From Gemmatimonadaceae bacterium (lineage in GTDB: Bacteria; Gemmatimonadota; Gemmatimonadetes; Gemmatimonadales; Gemmatimonadaceae): 23,926 nucleotides of DNA. The stretch covers positions 1 through 23,926 of the forward strand of contig JADKJT010000022.1 in assembly GCA_016720905.1 (NCBI GenBank), given 5' to 3'. Below, in pieces: positions 8,530 to 15,298 of the stretch (position 1 is its first letter; the number at the start of each line of letters is the position of its first letter). The translations under genes and the position numbers were made by a program. Under the pieces are notes generated by a model. The model did not search any database. It was not told the DNA's origin and worked only from the letters and a program-made list of their open reading frames with translations.

Positions 8530-11500
8530 CTACGGGTTTCCTGCCCGTCGTTCCACCACGGGCGTGGTGACACGCGGCACCGATCGCCCCCACGTTTTCT
8601 GCGTGGCGCTGTACGCCGCAGGGATATCGGTCCCGACCAGTCGATTGAGTTCGGTGGTCGCCTTTCGCGCATCGTCAACCGCGTAGTCCAGCGCCTTGCG
8701 CTGGTCCATACTCGGCAGGCCGCTCCATCCTTCAATCGGCGCGCGCGTGGCGTTCAAGGTGGTGAATGCACGATCCACGTCGGCGCCCACGCGTATGATG
8801 CGTGTCCGCAGAGAATCTGCCGTCGCACCCGCGCCAATATCGGTAATGATCGAATCGCGCTGCCCGACAAGCGCGCGCGCCGTTGTCCGCGCGAACCCGA
8901 GTGTCTTGGTCCAGTCATATATTCGCATGAGCAATATTTGACGCGCCGCGCGATCAACGGTGCTGAACTTTGGCAGCGGATCGGCCTCCACGATCAGTCG
9001 CCCCGACAAGGGCGCATTCGCACCAGGCACCGTGACGCGAATCGTGTACGTGCCAGGCATGACCAGTGGACCAATGGGTGCGCCGCCGCGACCACCTCCC
9101 TCGCCGGCCGCTGGGAAGCCCACTGGCACCGACGCCGGTGCGCCGCCGCGTCCGCCGGCGCCTGCTCCGCGACCGCCCGCACCGGGCGCATTCGCATTGG
9201 CCGCGTTGGCCGAGTCGACTGGCGGTGCATACCGGAGGTCCCACACGACACGATTCACCCCGGATGCGGTCGGCCCTTTGAGCGTGCGAATGGTTTTGCC
9301 TGCGGCATCCATCACCACGATGTCAGCGCTCCGGCCCGCGCCCACGTCGTCGCGCACATGATAAGAGATCGCCGCGTTCCATTCCGGATTCGGCGCAAAG
9401 AATTCGCCATGGCCATACCACGCCTGCGGCGAGAACGTGCTCATGAGTCGCGCGTTGGGAATGGGCAGCAGCGTCGCGCTGTTGCGCATGGCGCTGGCCG
9501 TGAGCCCTTCGAGGGCGCCCACATGATCGAGCACCCAGATGCCTCGGCCGTGCGTCCCGACCACCAGCGCGTTGTCACGCTCCTGAAACACGGCATCATC
9601 GACGGACACGGTCGGCATGTTGGTCGCCAGTGAATGCCAGGTCGCGCCGGCGTCGTTGGAGAAGTGCACCCCGCGCTCGTGGGCAAGCACCAACACCTGC
9701 GGATTTTTTGGATGCTCGCGAAGGCGATTGACCGATGTCTCGGGCAGTCCCGCCGACAGTGATCGCCACGTGGCGCCGAAGTCATCGCTGACAAACACAT
9801 ACACGGTGTAGTCGTCGGTGTAATGCCCGTCGAAGGTCACGTACACGCGACCGACCTTGAGCCGCGATGGCAGCACGGTGCTTACGTACGTCTGCGGTGG
9901 GACGCCAATCTGGTTCGTCAGGTTCGTCCAGTGCTTGCCGCCATCCTTCGTGAGCTGCACCTGACCATCGTCGGTGCCGGTGTAAATGACCATGGGGTCG
10001 AGCGGCGACTCCCCAACCGATGTGAGCGATCCATAGTTGGACTGGCCGTCATGACGCGACAGCGCGTCGGCGCCCACCACACCGCCCATCATGGTAAGTG
10101 TGTCGCGATTGACGTTGAGCGACAGGTCGCCGCTGATCCTGCTCCAACTCGACCCGCGATCGGTGCTTTTGAACAGCATCTGCGCGCCCATATACCAGAC
10201 GTTTGGATTGTGGCGCGACACGACGATGGGCGTATCCCAGTTCCAGCGCAGGGCGGTGGCGGTCGCGCCCGCGATCCCCGGTGCGCGCGACGCCGGCCGA
10301 TCGGCAATGCTCGGCCGAGCGTTCCGCCGTTCCATGGTTTCGATGTTCACCCACGCGGCGTTGCCGTTCTGTGACGACTGCAGCACCATCGCCCTGTTCA
10401 GCGGATCGAAGTGGGCGTGGAAGCCGTCGCCACCACCAATGTTCCACGCATCGCGATCGGCAATTCCGTTACGGTTGCGGACCGCGCTGGGCGTGCACCA
10501 CACCCCGTTGTCCTGCAAGCCACCGCAAATGCGGAAAGGCACGCTGTTGTCCACGTCCACTTCATAAAACTGTCCGATCGGCATGTTGCGACGAAAATCC
10601 CAGGTCTTGCCGCGATCCCAGGAGATGGAAATGCCGCCGTCGCCGCCAATGATCATGTGGTTTGGCGCGTCGGGATCAATCCACAGCGCGTGATCTTCGC
10701 CGTGCACGCTGCTGAACAGCTCTGTGAACGATTTGGCGCTGTCATTCGAGATGTAGAACCCGCGATTCGAGCCCAGCGTATACACCTGCCCCGCGTTGCG
10801 CGGATCGAGGCGAATTTGCGAGTAGTAGTTGGGCCGACTATTGAGCGATGAGGTCTTCGTCCACGTGGCGCCGGCGTCGAGCGTGCGGTAAATGCCGGAG
10901 TTGGGCGCGCGCGCTTCGATGGTCGCGTACACCACCTTCGGATCGCTGGCAAAGAGTGAGAGGCCGATGCGTCCCTTGTCGCCTGCGGGGATGCCGTTCG
11001 TGAGCGGCGTCCACGTTGTGCCGCCATCGGTGGTTTTGTAGATGCCGGATCCGGGGCCACCGCCATTGAATCCCCACGCGCGGCGCTGGCGCTGGTACAT
11101 CGCGGCGTACAACACGCTGGGATTCGCGGGATCGATCACCAGGTCGGTGGCGCCGGTATGCTCGTTCACAAAGAGTGCTTTCGTCCAATGGCGTCCGCCA
11201 TCGATGGTCTTGAAGACGCCGCGTTCGGCGTTGGGTCCCCACAGGTGTCCGCCGGCGGCGATGTAGACGGTGTTGGCGTCGCGCGGATCGATGACGATGC
11301 GCCCGACCGAGCGCGAGTCCTTGAGTCCCATGTTGGCCCACGTCTTTCCACCGTCCGTGCTCTTGTAGACACCGTCGCCCCAACTGGAACTCTGGCGCGT
11401 GTTGGCTTCGCCGGTGCCCAACCAGATCGTTTGCGGTGCCGACGGCGCGACGGCGACCGCACCGATGGACATCATCGCATCGACACCGTCAAAAACGGGG

Positions 11501-11802
11501 TTCCAGGAAATGCCGTTGTTCGCGCTCTTCCACAGGCCGCCACTGGCGGTCGCGACGTAGATCGCGTCGGCGTCGCCGGCCACGCGCGCCACGGCAATAT
11601 CGTCGATGCGGCCACTGGTGTTGACGGGGCCGATGGATCGCCATTGCACAAACGAATACGGGGACTGTGCGACGCCGCGCGTGGACATTGCGGTGGCGAT
11701 CGCGAGGGCGAGTGCGAGACGGGAGGCGAGACGGGGCACGGGTCGCTCGGTGACGGGGGCGGATGGAGCGGTGCTGGTGGAGAACTTGGACAATCGACGC
11801 AT
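8530..11802 (-). CDS. Secreted VPS10/sortilin-like Asp-box (BNR) repeat protein
   Basis: 1090 residues from the ATG at 11802. An in-frame ATG at 11889 overlaps the tlpA-like stop as ATGA and would add 29 residues; neither start has a clear ribosome binding site. An N-terminal signal (hydrophobic LALALAIATAM, then GVAQS) predicts export. About ten Asp-box repeats of the S/T-x-D-x-G-x-x-W type (KSTDGGKTW, KTIDGGRHW, KTTDGGTTW, KSTDRGSSW, LTKDGGKHW, FSNDAGATW) build a beta-propeller fold as in sortilin and photosystem-stability HCF136-like proteins. A Gly/Ala/Arg-rich linker at ~862-912 precedes a PGTYTIRV beta-sandwich strand and a helical C-terminal domain. Such proteins are often labelled glycosyl hydrolases, but no sialidase catalytic set is visible. 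The likely role is extracytoplasmic binding. Confidence 0.85.
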   Translation of the reverse strand: MRRLSKFSTSTAPSAPVTERPVPRLASRLALALAIATAMSTRGVAQSPYSFVQWRSIGPVNTSGRIDDIAVARVAGDADAIYVATASGGLWKSANNGISWNPVFDGVDAMMSIGAVAVAPSAPQTIWLGTGEANTRQSSSWGDGVYKSTDGGKTWANMGLKDSRSVGRIVIDPRDANTVYIAAGGHLWGPNAERGVFKTIDGGRHWTKALFVNEHTGATDLVIDPANPSVLYAAMYQRQRRAWGFNGGGPGSGIYKTTDGGTTWTPLTNGIPAGDKGRIGLSLFASDPKVVYATIEARAPNSGIYRTLDAGATWTKTSSLNSRPNYYSQIRLDPRNAGQVYTLGSNRGFYISNDSAKSFTELFSSVHGEDHALWIDPDAPNHMIIGGDGGISISWDRGKTWDFRRNMPIGQFYEVDVDNSVPFRICGGLQDNGVWCTPSAVRNRNGIADRDAWNIGGGDGFHAHFDPLNRAMVLQSSQNGNAAWVNIETMERRNARPSIADRPASRAPGIAGATATALRWNWDTPIVVSRHNPNVWYMGAQMLFKSTDRGSSWSRISGDLSLNVNRDTLTMMGGVVGADALSRHDGQSNYGSLTSVGESPLDPMVIYTGTDDGQVQLTKDGGKHWTNLTNQIGVPPQTYVSTVLPSRLKVGRVYVTFDGHYTDDYTVYVFVSDDFGATWRSLSAGLPETSVNRLREHPKNPQVLVLAHERGVHFSNDAGATWHSLATNMPTVSVDDAVFQERDNALVVGTHGRGIWVLDHVGALEGLTASAMRNSATLLPIPNARLMSTFSPQAWYGHGEFFAPNPEWNAAISYHVRDDVGAGRSADIVVMDAAGKTIRTLKGPTASGVNRVVWDLRYAPPVDSANAANANAPGAGGRGAGAGGRGGAPASVPVGFPAAGEGGGRGGAPIGPLVMPGTYTIRVTVPGANAPLSGRLIVEADPLPKFSTVDRAARQILLMRIYDWTKTLGFARTTARALVGQRDSIITDIGAGATADSLRTRIIRVGADVDRAFTTLNATRAPIEGWSGLPSMDQRKALDYAVDDARKATTELNRLVGTDIPAAYSATQKTWGRSVPRVTTPVVERRAGNP
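9077..9150. repeat. Short direct repeat inside the Gly/Arg-rich linker of the VPS10-like gene
   Basis: GGTGCGCCGCCGCG occurs at 9077-9090 and again at 9137-9150, 60 bases apart and in phase with the minus-strand codons, encoding repeated R-G-G-A-P units. This is low-complexity coding sequence within the linker and may vary in length between strains. Confidence 0.5.
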
Positions 11803-11885
11803 TGTCGGGAATGGGTACGCACGCACGGCAAGGCGAGGCGCTTGGCTACCCGGCGATGGCGATGCCCGGTGGACCGACCCCGGGG

Positions 11886-12464
11886 TCATGATCGCGGTTG
11901 ACCGGCCGGTGTCGTGCCGGCCGGTTCGCTCAGTGCCTTTCGAATAGCCGGTTCCAGCGACACCGGCCCGATCGGCCCCATCACTCGATGCCGCACGCGC
12001 CCGTCGCGCCCAATGAGCACCGACGTCGGATAACCCTGCACGCCGCCCAAGGCGGCGATCACCTCGCCACTGACGATGCTGATCGGGTAGGTGATGCCGC
12101 GTGAGGCGACGAACTCGCGCACGATGGCGGGATCGCCGCGGTCAACCGACGCGCCCAGCAAGACCAGTCCGGCGTCGCGATGCCGCTTCCAGGTGGACTC
12201 CAGCAGCGGCATTTCCGCGCGACACGGTATGCACCATGTCGCCCACACATTCACCAGCACGACCTTGCCGCGCAGACTGTCCGTTGACAGCGTCGCGCCG
12301 CTGAGCGTGTGCACGGTAAAGGTCGGTATGCTGGCATCTCGCGACCGAATGCCCACCAGCGCGCCCACATGCGGCAACAGTCGCGGCAACGCCCAGAGCG
12401 AGATGGCGACGACCATCAGCGTGGACCAGTGCCGCCAGCGAAGCAGGCGATGGAATGAGGACAT
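11886..12464 (-). CDS. TlpA/ResA-like thiol:disulfide oxidoreductase
   Basis: 192 residues. An N-terminal membrane anchor (~residues 14-38) precedes a thioredoxin fold of the AhpC/TSA-redoxin type. The strand KVVLVNVWATW leads to the active site WCIPC with Cys78 and Cys81. Later come the LLGASVD and YPISIVSG segments and the conserved cis-proline region GYPTSVLIGRDGRV. Members of the family reduce or isomerise disulfides outside the cytoplasm, often during cytochrome c maturation. A haem protein lies nearby at 862, but no cytochrome maturation genes are visible. The stop codon overlaps the upstream possible ATG of the VPS10-like gene, so the two are probably cotranscribed. It is divergent from the PqqD operon. 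Confidence 0.88.
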   Translation of the reverse strand: MSSFHRLLRWRHWSTLMVVAISLWALPRLLPHVGALVGIRSRDASIPTFTVHTLSGATLSTDSLRGKVVLVNVWATWCIPCRAEMPLLESTWKRHRDAGLVLLGASVDRGDPAIVREFVASRGITYPISIVSGEVIAALGGVQGYPTSVLIGRDGRVRHRVMGPIGPVSLEPAIRKALSEPAGTTPAGQPRS

Positions 12465-12506
12465 GAATTGAAATGTCTACTCTCTCAGGCGCTGGCGCAC
12501 CCCTTG

Positions 12507-12542
12507 GCAGGCGATCCCGTCGGTCGCCTGCTGAAGTAGAAT
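12507..12542 (+). promoter_or_regulatory. Inverted repeat and -10-like hexamer ahead of the PqqD operon
   Basis: GCAGGCGA at 12507-12514 and TCGCCTGC at 12524-12531 form a perfect 8-bp dyad around a 9-base centre. TAGAAT at 12537-12542 resembles a -10 box, and the dyad covers the position where its -35 would be. The site lies in the 160-base region between divergent starts, 43 bases from the tlpA-like ATG and about 95 from the PqqD ATG. It could be an operator for one or both units. No T-run follows the right arm, so it is not a terminator. There is no good -35 hexamer at 16-18 bases. Confidence 0.4.
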
Positions 12543-12624
12543 AGGGTGTTCGCGGTTCCCAAGTGTCTGCCCTGCACACGAACAGGACGCGCGGCTTCTG
12601 CCGTGGTGATCCCTCACACTGCCC

Positions 12625-12876
12625 ATGCTCGATACCTCCCGCCTGCGCGATCTGGCCGTCAGCGATGCCGGTTTTGTGTTCGACCCGACCACGGGTCACA
12701 CGTACAACATCAATCCCACCGCCTTGTTCGTGCTGAACGCCCTCAAGGCCGGTGACGCGCCTGAGGCGATCGTGACGAACTTGCAGGCCTCGTTCGACGT
12801 CGAACTGGAATCCGACCTGGCGCGCGATGTCGGCGATTTCGTTTCGCGACTTCGCGAGAACGGACTGGTGCGGTGA
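12625..12876 (+). CDS. PqqD-family peptide-binding protein (RRE-like)
   Basis: 83 residues. The pattern is that of PqqD-type winged-helix proteins: a strand pair around GFVFDPTTGHTYNIN, a helix with ALFVLNALKAGD, then EAIVTNL, FDVE and a closing helix DVGDFVSRLRENGLV. Family members bind leader peptides and hand them to a modifying enzyme; in the PQQ pathway PqqD works with the radical-SAM enzyme PqqE. No PqqA, B, C or E gene is here, so this is not PQQ synthesis, and the closest known grouping is the PqqD relatives named after the HPr-rel-A system. The TGA overlaps the GTG start of the ATP-grasp gene. No Shine-Dalgarno sequence precedes the ATG, and no obvious precursor peptide gene is adjacent. 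It may present a peptide or carry a substrate for the ligase next door (inference). Confidence 0.8.
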   Translation: MLDTSRLRDLAVSDAGFVFDPTTGHTYNINPTALFVLNALKAGDAPEAIVTNLQASFDVELESDLARDVGDFVSRLRENGLVR

Positions 12877-13961
12877 GCACGACGGTCCGGGAAACGGTGG
12901 CGATAACGGGGATGAACGCTGGCGACAACCCGGCGCCTGGCGTGGGCGTGGCCCGTTCGCTGCGGTTGGACCCGACGTTTGCCGGCCGCGTGATTGGACT
13001 GGGCTACGACGCGCTCGATGCGGGGTTTTACACCCAAGGCTTGTTGGATGGCGGTGGCATCCTGCCCTACCCGTCCATGGGCGCGGACGCGTTTCTGGCC
13101 AGCATGCGCACGCTTACCGCACGCTTCGGCATTCGTGCCCTCATCCCGAATCTCGATTCCGAACTGCGCGCCGTCAGCACCCTGGAGCCGGATCTGGCCG
13201 CCGAAGGCATCGGGACCTGCGTGCCGTCGCTGGACGCCATTGAGCGCGCATCCAAGCCGCAGTTGCCACAGCTGGCCGCTGCTGCCGGCATCAGCATTCC
13301 GGATTCCGAAGCCGTCAGTTCGGTGGACGGCATTGCCCGCATTGGACAGCACTTCGGATTTCCGATGGTAGTCAAAGGCGTGTACTACGGCGCCTGGGTT
13401 GTGGAAAGCGAAGCGAGTGCCATCGCCGCCTTTCACCACTTCGCCGCCACGTGGGGGGTGCCGGTGATCTTCCAGCGCCATGTGGCCGGTGACGAGTACA
13501 ATGTGTGCGCCTTGGGTGACGGGCGTGGCAACATGGTTGGCGCGGTGGCGATGCGAAAATTGGTGGTCACCGACAAGGGCAAGGGGTGGGCTGGCGTCAC
13601 GGTGTCCAATCCGCTCCTCATCACGTTGGCGGCGAAAATCATCGGCGCGCTCCGGTGGCGCGGCCCCATGGAAGTGGAAGTGCTGGTGAGTGGCCGCGGC
13701 GAGGCCCTGACCGACTTGCACGTGATCGAGATCAATCCGCGGTTCCCGGCCTGGGTATATCTCACAGCCGCCGCCGGTCAGAACCTGCCGGCGATGTGCG
13801 CCCGCATGGCACTGGGCTATCCCACACCGACCGCGCTGGCTCCGTATCAGGCGGGTCGCATGTTCGTGCGTATTGCCATGGACCAGATCGCCGACGTGAG
13901 CGCGTTCGGTCACCTCTCGGCCACCGGCATTCTTCCTGAACCGCCACGGGTGACGCAGTGA
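12873..13961 (+). CDS. ATP-grasp ligase
   Basis: 362 residues starting at GTG, which overlaps the PqqD stop as GTGA. An N-terminal pre-ATP-grasp Rossmann-like part (~1-115) contains GLGYDALDAGFY and ALIPNLDSE. The ATP-grasp domain follows: FPMVVKGVYYGA with the nucleotide-binding Lys168, the hinge region near VIFQRHVAGDEYNV, the MEVEVLV strand, and the metal-binding EINPR motif (Glu286, Asn288, Arg290). The arrangement is closest to carbamoyl-phosphate-synthase-like ATP-grasp enzymes, which activate a carboxylate as acyl phosphate and join it to an amine or thiol. The core motifs are intact, so activity is expected. The substrate is unknown; the flanking PqqD and PLP decarboxylase suggest an amino-acid amide bond. 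Confidence 0.88.
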   Translation: MSTTVRETVAITGMNAGDNPAPGVGVARSLRLDPTFAGRVIGLGYDALDAGFYTQGLLDGGGILPYPSMGADAFLASMRTLTARFGIRALIPNLDSELRAVSTLEPDLAAEGIGTCVPSLDAIERASKPQLPQLAAAAGISIPDSEAVSSVDGIARIGQHFGFPMVVKGVYYGAWVVESEASAIAAFHHFAATWGVPVIFQRHVAGDEYNVCALGDGRGNMVGAVAMRKLVVTDKGKGWAGVTVSNPLLITLAAKIIGALRWRGPMEVEVLVSGRGEALTDLHVIEINPRFPAWVYLTAAAGQNLPAMCARMALGYPTPTALAPYQAGRMFVRIAMDQIADVSAFGHLSATGILPEPPRVTQ

Positions 13962-15298
13962 AACCGCGCTATGAACGTCCCATCATCGTGCGCCACATGG
14001 TGGGCGGCCCGAACAAGTTCGGCTCGCAACCGGCCGCACGCGTCTACGATCGTTTCGAAGGCGTACCCGTGGCCGATCTGGTCGCACAGTACGGCTCGCC
14101 GTTGATGCTGTTCTCCGAACGGGTGTTACGCGAGCGCTATCGCGAATTGCGGGATCAGCTCGCGGCGCGTATTCCCCGCTTCACGCTGGCCTGGTCGTAC
14201 AAGACCAACTATCTGGGCGCCATCTGTCGGGTACTGCATCAGGAGGGCGCGTGGGCTGAAGTGGTGTCGGGACTCGAGTACCAGATGGCGCTGCGACTCG
14301 GCATGCCGCCGCGTCAAATCCTGTTCAACGGACCCGCCAAGAGCGAGGCCGACCTGGAGCTGGCGTTTCGCGGCGGGTCGGTGGTGCACTTCGATCACCT
14401 CGATGAAATCGCCCTGGCCGAGCGCGTGGCGGAACGCCTGGGCATCAAGCCCGAAGTGGGGCTGCGCGTGAATATGTCGGACCTGCCGGTGCAGACGTGG
14501 GATCGCTTTGGCTTCAATCTCGAGAACGGCACGGCGCTGGAAGCGGCCAAGCGCATTGTCCGACGCGGCTTCTTTGACCTGCGTACGCTGCACACTCACG
14601 TGGGCACGTTTGTCCAGGACGCCGACGCGTACCGACTGGCTGTGCGCGGATTGGGGACGTTGGCGCGACAGCTGCGCGACGAGTTGGGGGTGCAGATCGA
14701 CACGCTGGACATGGGCGGTGGACTGGCGTCACGCAATACGCTGCAATCGCAGTACCTGCCGGGCGAGCAGAGTACGCCGTCATTTGCCAAGTACGTGGAA
14801 CGCGTGGCCACCGGACTGGAAGAGACGTACGGCAGCGAAGAATGGCCGCGTATTGTGTTCGAGTCGGGCCGAGCGCTGGTGGACGATGCCGGTGTCATGG
14901 TGGCGACGGTGGTGGGCAACAAGCGACTCACCGATGGACGGCGGGCGGTGGTGCTCGACGCCGGCGTGAATATCCTGCCCACCGCCTACTGGTATCGTCA
15001 CGACGTCTATCCCGCGCAGGCCGTGCATGGCACCGCCGAGCCGACGGTGTTTGTGGGGCCGCTGTGCATGAATATCGATGTGGTGCGTGATCGCATTCAG
15101 TTCCCGCCGCTCCGTGCCGGTGACCGTGTGGTGGTGGATCGCATCGGCGCGTACAACGTGACACAATGGATGCAGTTCATCGCCGCGCGTCCCAACGTGG
15201 TGATGGTGTCGGAGTCGGGACAGCACGCCGTGATACGCCAGGCCGAAACCATCGAGACGCTGGTGCAGCAGGAACGCATGCCGGGTTGGCTGGCGTGA
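13958..15298 (+). CDS. Fold-III PLP-dependent decarboxylase, diaminopimelate/ornithine decarboxylase family
   Basis: 446 residues from a GTG that overlaps the ATP-grasp stop as GTGA. An N-terminal TIM barrel carries the PLP lysine in WSYKTN (Lys82; YxVKAN in relatives), HTHVGTF where relatives have HxHIGS, DMGGGLA for phosphate binding, and ESGRALV where the family has EPGR. The C-terminal beta domain has GPLCMNIDVV with catalytic-type Cys370 and Asp374, and GAYNVTQ near the PLP pocket. Diaminopimelate decarboxylase normally reads CESxD at the Cys motif; CMNID lacks the Glu that contacts the substrate's distal amino-acid group. It therefore probably decarboxylates a different amino acid or a ligase product. 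It is unlikely to be the lysine-pathway LysA. The next gene overlaps it by 4 bases. Confidence 0.87.
   Translation: MKPRYERPIIVRHMVGGPNKFGSQPAARVYDRFEGVPVADLVAQYGSPLMLFSERVLRERYRELRDQLAARIPRFTLAWSYKTNYLGAICRVLHQEGAWAEVVSGLEYQMALRLGMPPRQILFNGPAKSEADLELAFRGGSVVHFDHLDEIALAERVAERLGIKPEVGLRVNMSDLPVQTWDRFGFNLENGTALEAAKRIVRRGFFDLRTLHTHVGTFVQDADAYRLAVRGLGTLARQLRDELGVQIDTLDMGGGLASRNTLQSQYLPGEQSTPSFAKYVERVATGLEETYGSEEWPRIVFESGRALVDDAGVMVATVVGNKRLTDGRRAVVLDAGVNILPTAYWYRHDVYPAQAVHGTAEPTVFVGPLCMNIDVVRDRIQFPPLRAGDRVVVDRIGAYNVTQWMQFIAARPNVVMVSESGQHAVIRQAETIETLVQQERMPGWLA

Noticed and set aside
8530..11802. Glycosyl hydrolase/sialidase activity for the Asp-box protein
   Set aside because: Asp-box repeats are structural; I could not identify the Arg triad, Tyr and Asp set of sialidases, and the overall pattern is VPS10-like.
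12492..12508. Sigma-54-like promoter (CTGGC ... TTGG)
   Set aside because: The -24 GG is present but the invariant GC at -12 reads GG, and two other consensus positions differ.
12546..12755. 69-codon Cys-containing frame (CLPC) as a precursor peptide for the PqqD protein
   Set aside because: Two thirds of it overlaps the PqqD gene in another frame, it starts with GTG and has no ribosome binding site; its composition fits a shadow frame.
12625..12876. PqqD as part of PQQ biosynthesis for the dehydrogenase at 862
   Set aside because: No PqqA, PqqB, PqqC or PqqE is present, and the gene is translationally coupled to an ATP-grasp ligase instead.
13958..15298. LysA (lysine biosynthesis)
   Set aside because: The substrate-binding CESxD motif is changed to CMNID, and the operon contains no lysine pathway genes.
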